Positions 57,462 to 64,000 of a stretch of DNA of 64,000 nucleotides are shown here, one piece after another. The DNA comes from SZUA-22 sp963751695 (GTDB lineage: Bacteria; Bacteroidota; Ignavibacteria; Ignavibacteriales; Melioribacteraceae), in the NCBI GenBank assembly GCA_963751695.1, contig CAVVVP010000002.1, positions 1-64,000 on the forward strand, read 5' to 3'. Every line of letters begins with the position of its first letter. Position 1 is the stretch's first letter. A program made the position numbers and the translations under genes. The notes beneath the pieces were generated by a model. That model was not told the DNA's origin. It did no database searches and saw only the letters and a list, made by a program, of their open reading frames with translations.

Positions 57462-59033
57462 TTATTCTGCATATTTTTCCATTCTAACTTTCCATTTATT
57501 CCATTCTTTTGCGAGTTCTTCGTATTTTGTGGTTTGACTCTGGAGTAAATCTACGGTTTCAGTTTTGTTCATCTCAGTTTTATATAGTTCCCATCCACCT
57601 TTATTGTCTGAGACAAGTTTATACCCATCCTTCCAGATACCTTTACCATAACGCCACTCCCAAAAGATTGGTTTCATTCTTCTTGATTCTTCTCCTAGCA
57701 GAACATCGACCAAACTTGTACCTTCCATTTCTGGTATCTTTTTTTCTAATTCTGGATATTCTGCATCAGCTAATTCGACAATTGTTGGCATAAAATCGAT
57801 GAAATGCCCTGGAAAATCTGAAAATGAATTTGGTTTAATTTCATTCTGCCAATATGCGATTAGAGGAGTACATATTCCGCCTTCATGAGTATTATTCTTA
57901 AACAGTTTAAATGGTGTGTTTGAAACATTTGCCCAATTCCCTTCAAGTGACGCCCAATATTCAAGTGATCCCATTTTTTCTAAAGGATTATCTTTTGAAC
58001 CAGACTTTAAACCTTTCTCACTTACAATTTCTGCAGAGGCACCGTTGTCTGAACAAAAGAAGATTATAGTATTATCGTCTTTTCCTAATTCTTTAAGTTT
58101 TAATAGAAGCTTTCCAATATTTTGATCCAATCTATCAATCATTGCTGCGTAGATCTCCATTCGCTTCGATTCAATCGCCTTCTCCTCTACCGATAATGAA
58201 TCCCAATTCTGATATGTAGCATCAGAAAGTGGATATGATTTTTCATCAATCAATCCCAGTTTAATTTGTTTTTCGTATCTAGCTTTGCGAATTTTCTCAT
58301 ATCCCTCATTATATTTTCCTTCATACTTCACAATATCTTCTGGCCATGCCATTAAGGGATCATGGGGCGCTGTGTATGCTAAATATAAAAAGAAAGGATT
58401 TTCTTCTGCTTTATAGTCATCTAAAAATTGTATGGCATACTTTGTAAAATAATCGGTTGTGTAAAAATCTTTTGGAGGAGTATAGGGAGATATTGTAGTA
58501 TCATCTACACACCAATGCCTAAATCCATCGCCACTTCTAACTTTTTGTGCTGGATGACCTTCTCCATCTCTCTGTTTACCTGGATTAAAGTGATTTGCAG
58601 CTCCATCTCTTAATCCATAATACCTATCAAAACCTCTAAAGAATAAATTCTCGGTACCGTGGTGCTTTCCAGAAGCTAATGTTCTATAACCTGCAGTTTT
58701 TAGAACTTCCCCAAGCGTTGCTGAATTATTAAGCTCTCCAAAATTCCTATCCATCCCAACTTGGTGTGCATATAATCCAGTTAATAAACTAGCTCTACTT
58801 GGAAAACATTTAGATGTGTTGTGGAATTGCGTAAAACGCATTCCACCCTCTGCCAGTTTATCGATATTAGGAGTATTGATTTCACTTCCATAACATCCAA
58901 GGTCTGCGAAACCCATATCATCAACAAGGATCAGTATAATGTTGGGTTTATTTCCCTGATTTAGTTTTGATTCACAAGAGATTGAATTTATAACAAGTAC
59001 TAAAAGAATAAAAAACTTAACTAGAACTTTCAT
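57462..59033 (-). CDS. Family S1 sulfatase lipoprotein (arylsulfatase A-like)
   Basis: 523 residues, lipobox SISC (Cys20). 'IILILVDDMGFADLGCYGSE' holds the metal-binding Asp pair; 'FHNTSKCFPSRASLLTGLYA' contains Cys76 in C-F-P-S-R, the formylglycine site; 'LASGKHHGTENLFFRGFDRY' and 'TIIFFCSDNGASAEIVSEKG' supply further active-site Lys, His, Asp and Asn. The C-terminal subdomain is complete. It acts outside the cytoplasm on sulfate esters; the carbohydrate is unknown. GGAG lies before the ATG. Confidence 0.9.
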   Translation of the reverse strand: MKVLVKFFILLVLVINSISCESKLNQGNKPNIILILVDDMGFADLGCYGSEINTPNIDKLAEGGMRFTQFHNTSKCFPSRASLLTGLYAHQVGMDRNFGELNNSATLGEVLKTAGYRTLASGKHHGTENLFFRGFDRYYGLRDGAANHFNPGKQRDGEGHPAQKVRSGDGFRHWCVDDTTISPYTPPKDFYTTDYFTKYAIQFLDDYKAEENPFFLYLAYTAPHDPLMAWPEDIVKYEGKYNEGYEKIRKARYEKQIKLGLIDEKSYPLSDATYQNWDSLSVEEKAIESKRMEIYAAMIDRLDQNIGKLLLKLKELGKDDNTIIFFCSDNGASAEIVSEKGLKSGSKDNPLEKMGSLEYWASLEGNWANVSNTPFKLFKNNTHEGGICTPLIAYWQNEIKPNSFSDFPGHFIDFMPTIVELADAEYPELEKKIPEMEGTSLVDVLLGEESRRMKPIFWEWRYGKGIWKDGYKLVSDNKGGWELYKTEMNKTETVDLLQSQTTKYEELAKEWNKWKVRMEKYAE

Positions 59034-59089
59034 TTCGTTTCTCCAACAGTTAGATGAAATGATTACTTTCCATATTGGTCACCCACGAA

Positions 59090-59297
59090 TCCCCATATTT
59101 CGTCAGGAATGCATTTGTAAACTTTAGTCCTTCTTTAGAAAGTTTATTAATATTTGGCATACTAATTTCCTCGTTTCCATCACACCAAAATCCTGTCGCA
59201 CATCGTCAGCAATAAATATAAGAATATTAGGCTTCACTTTTTCTTGAGCCAAAACAAAAGAGCTTAAAAAAAGAATTACATAAAATAGTTTTTTCAT
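59090..59297 (-). pseudogene. N-terminal fragment of another sulfatase
   Basis: From ATG 59297 a signal peptide (MKKLFYVILFLSSFVLAQ) leads into 'KPNILIFIADDVRQDFG', then a frameshift, then 'GNEEISMPNINKLSKEGLKF' and 'TNAFLTK': the first about 65 residues of a family S1 sulfatase. It ends before the catalytic C-x-P-x-R site. The rest is missing, so this is a relic between two intact sulfatases. Confidence 0.75.
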
Positions 59298-59336
59298 TTT
59301 AAGTCTTACTCTTCAATTATAGAATATTTTTATTAC

Positions 59337-60944
59337 TTATCTTTTTCCAGTTAATTCAATATATTTTTTATCAAAGTCTACTGAATCTTTATATTTTATT
59401 CTCATCTTAGCCAATTTTTTCTTCATTGCTTTGACCACTTCATTATATTCGGGATCACTATAGACATTTTTTAATTCATTTGGATCATTCAGTCGGTCAA
59501 TTAATTCCCATTCATCAACATCATAATAGTAATGAACTAGTTTATATTCTTTAGTTACTATTCCATAATGACGTTTAACCATATGCACTGCAGGATATTC
59601 ATAATAATGATAATAAACAGCATCTCGAGTCCAGCTCTTTAAATCGCCTTCCAAGATTGGTACAAGACTTTCCCCTTGCATATCAGATGGAGTATTTATT
59701 CCAGCTATATCTAAAAATGTCTGGGCAAAGTCTAAATTCTGAACCATCTCATTACTAGTAATTCCAGCTTTAACAACTTTAGGCCATCTTATCAGCAAAG
59801 GTGTTTTAAAAGATTCGTTATAAATAAATCTTTTATCAAACCAACCATGTTCTCCCAGATAAAATCCTTGATCGGAAGTATAGACCACAACAGTATTTTC
59901 TGTTAAACCCGATTCATCTAGATATTTAAGGACTCTGCCTACATTATCGTCCACAGATGAGATACATCCAAGATAATCTTGCATATAACGTTGATATTTC
60001 CATCTCATTTTTTCATCATCATTCATCTTGGGCCAGTTATCTTTAAAATCTTTATTTATTTCATATAAAATAGGTTCATATAGTGCTTTCTGCTCTTCGT
60101 TTGCACGGCCATATGGTCCATAAAAACTATTTTTGAATTCTTTAACATATGGTTTTACATCACCCATCTCATCAAGTGTTTTGGGTTTAACCTTAGAATC
60201 ATGGCTATACATCATATGTTTAAGTAAACTCATCTCAGCTGTTCTGGCAGCAGTACCTCTATTAGAATAATCATCAAAGAGTGTTTCTGGTTCTGGGAAG
60301 GTTTTCTTAGAAAATTCAGCAAATTTATCTTGTCTGGGCCACCATGGTCTGTGCGGTGCTTTATGCAGATACATCATCATAAACGGCTTCTCTTTGTTTC
60401 GCTTTTTATCTAACCATTCAAGCGTAAGATCTGTAATGATATCTGTGACATATCCAGTTATAGTTGTATCACCTTTAGGAGTATTAAAAGTTGGATTGAT
60501 ATAATTACCTTGACCAGGTAAGATCACAAAATCATCAACACCTTTTGGATTATTTCCAAAATGAAGTTTGCCGTACATTGCTGTCTCATATCCATTCTTT
60601 TGGAATATTTGCGGGAAAGTAACTTGGGTTGTATCGAATGGCATTCTATTGTCGATCTTGCCGTTTAAATGTGTGTGCTTTCCTGTAAGTATCGTTGCCC
60701 TAGAGGGTGCACAAATTGAATTTGTTACACAGGCATTCGTAAATAAAATTCCTTCATTAGCTATCCTATCTATGCTTGGTGTTTTGATCAGATGGTCGCT
60801 GTATGCGCTAATTGCTTGGTATGCGTGGTCATCAGACATAATAAATAAAATATTTGGACGATTTGATTTCTTGTCTTGAAGGGTGCAGTAGCTTAATGTA
60901 AGTATCAAACACAACAAGAGCAATAAGTACATTTTACTTCTCAT
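59337..60944 (-). CDS. Family S1 sulfatase lipoprotein (GlcNAc-6-sulfatase-like subgroup)
   Basis: 535 residues, lipobox LSYC (Cys20). 'ILFIMSDDHAYQAISAYSDH' and 'NACVTNSICAPSRATILTGK' with Cys78 in C-A-P-S-R, followed by 'HTHLNGKIDNRMPFDTTQVT', as in the subgroup that includes N-acetylglucosamine-6-sulfatases. 'VVVYTSDQGFYLGEHGWFDK' gives the distal metal ligands and the conserved HGW-x-DK. Complete C-terminal part ('RLNDPNELKNVYSDPEYNEV'). Located between a sulfatase fragment and a phosphatase gene, same strand. Confidence 0.9.
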   Translation of the reverse strand: MRSKMYLLLLLCLILTLSYCTLQDKKSNRPNILFIMSDDHAYQAISAYSDHLIKTPSIDRIANEGILFTNACVTNSICAPSRATILTGKHTHLNGKIDNRMPFDTTQVTFPQIFQKNGYETAMYGKLHFGNNPKGVDDFVILPGQGNYINPTFNTPKGDTTITGYVTDIITDLTLEWLDKKRNKEKPFMMMYLHKAPHRPWWPRQDKFAEFSKKTFPEPETLFDDYSNRGTAARTAEMSLLKHMMYSHDSKVKPKTLDEMGDVKPYVKEFKNSFYGPYGRANEEQKALYEPILYEINKDFKDNWPKMNDDEKMRWKYQRYMQDYLGCISSVDDNVGRVLKYLDESGLTENTVVVYTSDQGFYLGEHGWFDKRFIYNESFKTPLLIRWPKVVKAGITSNEMVQNLDFAQTFLDIAGINTPSDMQGESLVPILEGDLKSWTRDAVYYHYYEYPAVHMVKRHYGIVTKEYKLVHYYYDVDEWELIDRLNDPNELKNVYSDPEYNEVVKAMKKKLAKMRIKYKDSVDFDKKYIELTGKR

Positions 60945-60992
60945 ATATTTTCCAAATTGTTTTTTTAATTAAAAAAAATAACGATTCGTAAC

Positions 60993-62474
60993 TTACTTAT
61001 TAATTATTTTTGGTTCTGGTTCGAAAATATTAAATGACACTCCCATTTCATCCCTAAAATCAAATGTGATTTGGGATTTGTTATTAGTTTTACTATTTGG
61101 AGTAACTTTAATGTATAGAAAACCTCCACTAGGTTCAGCTTGAGTATAATGTTGAGTTACTTCAACACCTTCAGTATCAGTACTTTTTGGATCTCCAGGT
61201 CTACGACCTAATCGGGCATTCGCATCAACGAAAGCACCACATGAAAATTCTTGATATCCGGATCTGTTATCAACTGAATGATATTGCCAGTGTCGATCTC
61301 CACAAACAATAAAAAATTTATCTTTATCAACATCATTCTCTTTCAGCCAATCAAAAAATTCATCCCTTTCATAACGAAAGCCTTTTTGATTTACATGGTT
61401 ATCACTTTTATAAGCATCATCAGGCCCGATCATAGGTGTTGGAGAAATAACAACTCTGAATTCAGCATCACTTTCTAGAATTGTTTTTTTCAACCAATTC
61501 TTTTGCTTTTTTCCCCAGATAGATTTTTCGGGTCCATCTGGCATTTCATTTGGACTTCTATAATCTCTACCTTCCAACAACCAGATCTGCAACTCACTAG
61601 AAACTCTTAGGGTTTTGTAGGTAACCGCATTATTATCCTCAGGATCAATAACGGGTAGTTGTTCCCTGAAAATTTTTATACCTAATTTGTGTGATGGCTC
61701 TCTATCTCCGGTTGTATCGCAATCATTATATCTATAGTCGTGATCATCTTTCTCCCAGTATGATCCTACATTAGAGAATAATTCTATCATTCTCGGTTGG
61801 GAGAACTGTAAATGATAATAATTTCTCATTCCTTTTTCATCCACAGCTGGTCCAATCGGCATATATTTAGAATCATAATAGACATTATCACCAGTACCGA
61901 CAAAAAAGGTTGGTTGAAGTTTTAGAACTGATTCTGCAGAAGGATATCCAAGATGTTTATCTTCACCAATATGCTTTCTGTCTGGCCAGTTGTAAAATTT
62001 TGTAAAATTCATCCCAGTTACTACGACAAAACTTACTTCCGACGAAATGCTCTTACCCGGGAGAGTTCTGAACTTACAAAGGTTCCCCACACGATAATCT
62101 ATTGTATCACCACCATATTGAAGCTGGTAATTATATTTAGTATCAGGCAATAATTTTTTTACTTTAGCTTTTACAACAAAGTCATTTTCTGGAATAGCAT
62201 TCTTCCATTTGGTATAGATTCTATCTGATTTATAATCTTCAAAGATCACAAATCTTGCCCATCCTTCAGTTCCAATAAAATCATGATTAAATTTCTGATT
62301 AGTTAAAGTCAATCTAGTTTGTAGAAGAGCACTATTATCGGTTACTAATCCTGCCATTTCTCCTTGGGAATGTTCTGGATGAGATAATAATTCAAGAAGT
62401 TTACTATGACTATCGGTTTGTGAAAATACCGAAATGTTAAAAACAAGTATGAATAGAAGAATGTGTCTAAACAT
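60993..62474 (-). CDS. PhoD-like alkaline phosphatase D / metallophosphatase
   Basis: 493 residues with a signal peptide (1-18, 'FNISVFSQ'). N-terminal FnIII-like domain (to about residue 140, ending 'KLLPDTKYNYQLQYGG'). The catalytic PhoD domain has 'FVVVTGMNFTKFYNWPDRKH', 'PTFFVGTGDNVYYDSKYMPI', 'SYWEKDDHDYRYNDCD' (metal-binding Asp/His) and 'FFIVCGDRHWQYHSVDNRSG'. In typical PhoD the first motif carries a Cys-Ser; here it is 'VTGM', so metal chemistry may differ. Such divergent members often occur with sulfatases. Lies 48 bp upstream of the sulfatase gene. Confidence 0.8.
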   Translation of the reverse strand: MFRHILLFILVFNISVFSQTDSHSKLLELLSHPEHSQGEMAGLVTDNSALLQTRLTLTNQKFNHDFIGTEGWARFVIFEDYKSDRIYTKWKNAIPENDFVVKAKVKKLLPDTKYNYQLQYGGDTIDYRVGNLCKFRTLPGKSISSEVSFVVVTGMNFTKFYNWPDRKHIGEDKHLGYPSAESVLKLQPTFFVGTGDNVYYDSKYMPIGPAVDEKGMRNYYHLQFSQPRMIELFSNVGSYWEKDDHDYRYNDCDTTGDREPSHKLGIKIFREQLPVIDPEDNNAVTYKTLRVSSELQIWLLEGRDYRSPNEMPDGPEKSIWGKKQKNWLKKTILESDAEFRVVISPTPMIGPDDAYKSDNHVNQKGFRYERDEFFDWLKENDVDKDKFFIVCGDRHWQYHSVDNRSGYQEFSCGAFVDANARLGRRPGDPKSTDTEGVEVTQHYTQAEPSGGFLYIKVTPNSKTNNKSQITFDFRDEMGVSFNIFEPEPKIINK

Positions 62475-62543
62475 TTTATTCGCCCGAAATGTTTTATTAT
62501 AATAGGATTATTTTAAAAATAGAGCTAGAGTTTAACATAAATC

Positions 62544-63533
62544 TTATTTTGCAAGTCTTCGTAATGCAGCCCATTGTCTCATCATATTGTGGTACTCATG
62601 AGCTGGGAATCCAACTACTGTTTCACCAGGTTTTACATTTTTAGTAACTCCAGAACAAGCGCCAATAATTGCACCATCACCAATGGTAATATGATCTATT
62701 ATGGATGCTGCACCTCCAATAATTACCCCATCACCTAGAGTTACAGATCCTGCTAAACCACTATTACCAGCCATTATGCAAGATCTACCTAGAATACAAT
62801 TATGTGCAATCTGCACTAAGTTATCAATCTTGCACCCATCGCCAATTACCGTTGAACTGAATTTACCTCTATCGACACAAGAGCTAGCACCAATTTCTAC
62901 ATTATTACCAATTACAACATTTCCAATTTGTGGAATTTTTACCAATCCCCTTCCGTCTTCTCTTGGGCGATAACCGAATCCATCAGCACCAATACTAACG
63001 TTTATATGAAAAATACAATCGCTCCCAATTTCAGATCGTTCTCGAATAACTGTACTGGACCAAACAATAGTTCTTTCTCCTATTTTTGTGTTATCGAAAA
63101 TAGATACGTTTGGATATAAAACAACTCCATCAGCCAAAGATACATTAGCCCCAACATAACAACCAGCACCGATCTTACACCCTTGACCTATTAATGCTGT
63201 ATCATGGATAGTAGCAGTTGGGTGTATATCTATTTCCCATTGAGGAGGGTCAGGTTCAAAAACTTCCAAAATTTTAGCCATTGCTAAGTCTGCATTGGCG
63301 ACTTTGATTAGGACTCTTCCATCTTTAGGTGTAATTTCCAAATCTGAATTAACTATCGCAGCACCAGCCTCAGAAGTTTCCCAATCTTTGATAAAATTTT
63401 TGTTTCCAATAAAGGAGATATGATTTTTACTTGCTTTTTTGAGGTGCTCTGGTCCGACAAACATCTGACTAGTATTTCCGAGTATCTCACCTTGAACAAT
63501 TTCATTAATTTCATTAATAGATAATTCTTTCAC
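62544..63533 (-). CDS. lpxD: UDP-3-O-acylglucosamine N-acyltransferase (lipid A synthesis)
   Basis: About 330 residues. The N-terminal uridine-binding domain precedes a left-handed beta-helix of hexapeptide repeats ('IDIHPTATIHDTALIGQGCK' onward), including the LpxD block 'IGADGFGYRPREDG', the catalytic His in 'IDNLVQIAHNCILG' and 'IMAGNSGLAGSVTLGDGVII', ending with the helical tail 'MMRQWAALRRLAK'. Transfers a 3-hydroxyacyl group to the 2-amine of UDP-3-O-acyl-GlcN, so the host makes lipid A. Start chosen at GTG 63533 (preceded by AGGA); a TTG at 63554 is also open. It is an odd housekeeping gene in a catabolic region, without lpxA, lpxC or fabZ beside it. Confidence 0.85.
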   Translation of the reverse strand: MKELSINEINEIVQGEILGNTSQMFVGPEHLKKASKNHISFIGNKNFIKDWETSEAGAAIVNSDLEITPKDGRVLIKVANADLAMAKILEVFEPDPPQWEIDIHPTATIHDTALIGQGCKIGAGCYVGANVSLADGVVLYPNVSIFDNTKIGERTIVWSSTVIRERSEIGSDCIFHINVSIGADGFGYRPREDGRGLVKIPQIGNVVIGNNVEIGASSCVDRGKFSSTVIGDGCKIDNLVQIAHNCILGRSCIMAGNSGLAGSVTLGDGVIIGGAASIIDHITIGDGAIIGACSGVTKNVKPGETVVGFPAHEYHNMMRQWAALRRLAK

Positions 63534-63675
63534 TTTAATTTTCCTTTTTACCAACTGATTAGCTTTTCAATAATTCATAATTAATTTAATCTAGGTCGCA
63601 AGTTTTATATACTAAAATTAGATTGTTTCCCAGAACAGTTTAATGTTTATCACTACAAGATAGAAAGAATCCTTT

Positions 63676-64000
63676 TTAATATTCAAATTTATGTTTTCCT
63701 GAACCAATCTTAATATTTACTTTTATTCCTTCTCCTTCAATTTTATTTTTATCTACTATTTTTCCGTTTAAAGTAATAACATCAATTTTGTCTGAAGGAA
63801 TCCTAACAACTGCTGTTGTATTCGATGGAATAATAATATCATGTATAAACTTACTTTCGGTTATCTTCCACGAACTTGATACTTGACCATATACAGTATT
63901 GAGAGAGGCTTTTGCATACGTTAATTCACCTCCAGGATTAGCATCAATTATAATATTTTTATATCCTGGATTGTCTTCATCAAAACTAATACCAGCTACA
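63676..64000 (-). CDS. GH78 alpha-L-rhamnosidase, C-terminal end (partial)
   Basis: The window edge cuts the gene; only the last 107 residues are visible, ending TAA at 63676. The sequence 'VAGISFDEDNPGYKNIIIDA', 'PGGELTYAKASLNTVYGQVS', 'SSWKITESKFIHDIIIPSNT' and 'TAVVRIPS' is the C-terminal beta-sandwich of bacterial alpha-L-rhamnosidases. The full enzyme would release L-rhamnose from polysaccharides or glycosides, which fits a rhamnose-containing sulfated polymer as one target of this region. The catalytic domain is outside the window. Confidence 0.8.
   Translation of the reverse strand, partial: VAGISFDEDNPGYKNIIIDANPGGELTYAKASLNTVYGQVSSSWKITESKFIHDIIIPSNTTAVVRIPSDKIDVITLNGKIVDKNKIEGEGIKVNIKIGSGKHKFEY

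Noticed and set aside
1..64000. CRISPR arrays, tRNA/rRNA genes, toxin-antitoxin, phage or defence systems
   Set aside because: Scanning by eye found no regular direct repeats, no tRNA cloverleaf with a T-arm consensus, and no gene of those classes.

Overview
The window looks like an accessory carbohydrate-use region of a low-GC, Gram-negative bacterium of the Bacteroidota/FCB superphylum (for example Ignavibacteriota, Balneolota or Ca. Marinimicrobia; I cannot choose between them). The support is: type IX secretion C-terminal sorting domains of the 'NYPNPFNP' type at 9835-10093 and 11085-11339, an LpxD lipid A enzyme, many lipobox and Tat signal peptides, and a dominance of sulfatases and glycan enzymes. 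Almost every gene is on the minus strand. The exceptions are the two T9SS cargo genes, a cold-shock-domain gene, the corrinoid pair and fucP. I see no tRNA, rRNA, CRISPR array or phage module, and no SusC/SusD pair, so this is not a classical Bacteroidetes PUL.

Layout. 1-4.2 kb: an arylsulfatase broken by at least six single-base indels and a PafA-like phosphatase with a frameshifted signal peptide; this stretch is visibly richer in GC than the rest. 4.2-11.4 kb: a DUF1254/DUF1214 protein and a large T9SS-exported protein, both cut at their 5' ends by an IS3-family element at 5553-6783, followed by a second T9SS cargo protein. 12-16.5 kb: a GH3 glycosidase, a 3-dehydro-L-gulonate 2-dehydrogenase-like reductase and a cold-shock-domain protein. 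16.7-18 kb: a membrane histidine kinase. 18.2-22.2 kb: a Tat-exported Gfo/Idh/MocA oxidoreductase, a ThuA-DUF6807 fusion lipoprotein and a TIM-barrel sugar isomerase. 22.3-33.4 kb: a galT relic, a LacI regulator, and an operon of three glycoside phosphorylases (cellobiose phosphorylase, a second GH94, GH130) with two sugar symporters. 33.6-40.1 kb: a sulfatase, an esterase, two Gfo/Idh proteins, a PfkB kinase and an IS relic. 41.2-42.9 kb: a corrinoid protein and a MetH-activation-type protein, with a decayed methyltransferase relic between them. 43-52.2 kb: gluconolactonase, GntP, a DUF6786-like protein, TauE, a sugar porter, an FAD oxidoreductase and a DUF1080-PHP fusion. 53-64 kb: FucP, a GH5 glycosidase with an in-frame amber codon, LarA, two sulfatases plus a sulfatase fragment, a PhoD-like phosphatase, LpxD and the C-terminus of a GH78 rhamnosidase.

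How the parts fit (inference). Exported sulfatases, esterases and glycosidases would strip a sulfated, branched polysaccharide. Periplasmic Gfo/Idh enzymes with the ThuA/DUF6807 and DUF1080 partners suggest an oxidoreductive (3-keto-sugar) route for cleaving glycosides. Imported disaccharides would be split by phosphorolysis in the cytoplasm. Aldonic acids and lactones would be handled by the gluconolactonase, GntP, the YiaK-like reductase, the LarA-family epimerase/racemase and the PfkB kinase.

A striking feature is how many genes carry one small lesion: single-base indels (sulfatase, phosphatase, T9SS protein, cellobiose phosphorylase, Gfo/Idh), nonsense codons (ThuA codon 2, GH5 codon 301), IS truncation, and short relics (galT, sulfatase, methyltransferase, a second IS). 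Either the region is in active decay or the assembly retains indel errors. Read mapping would decide between these.
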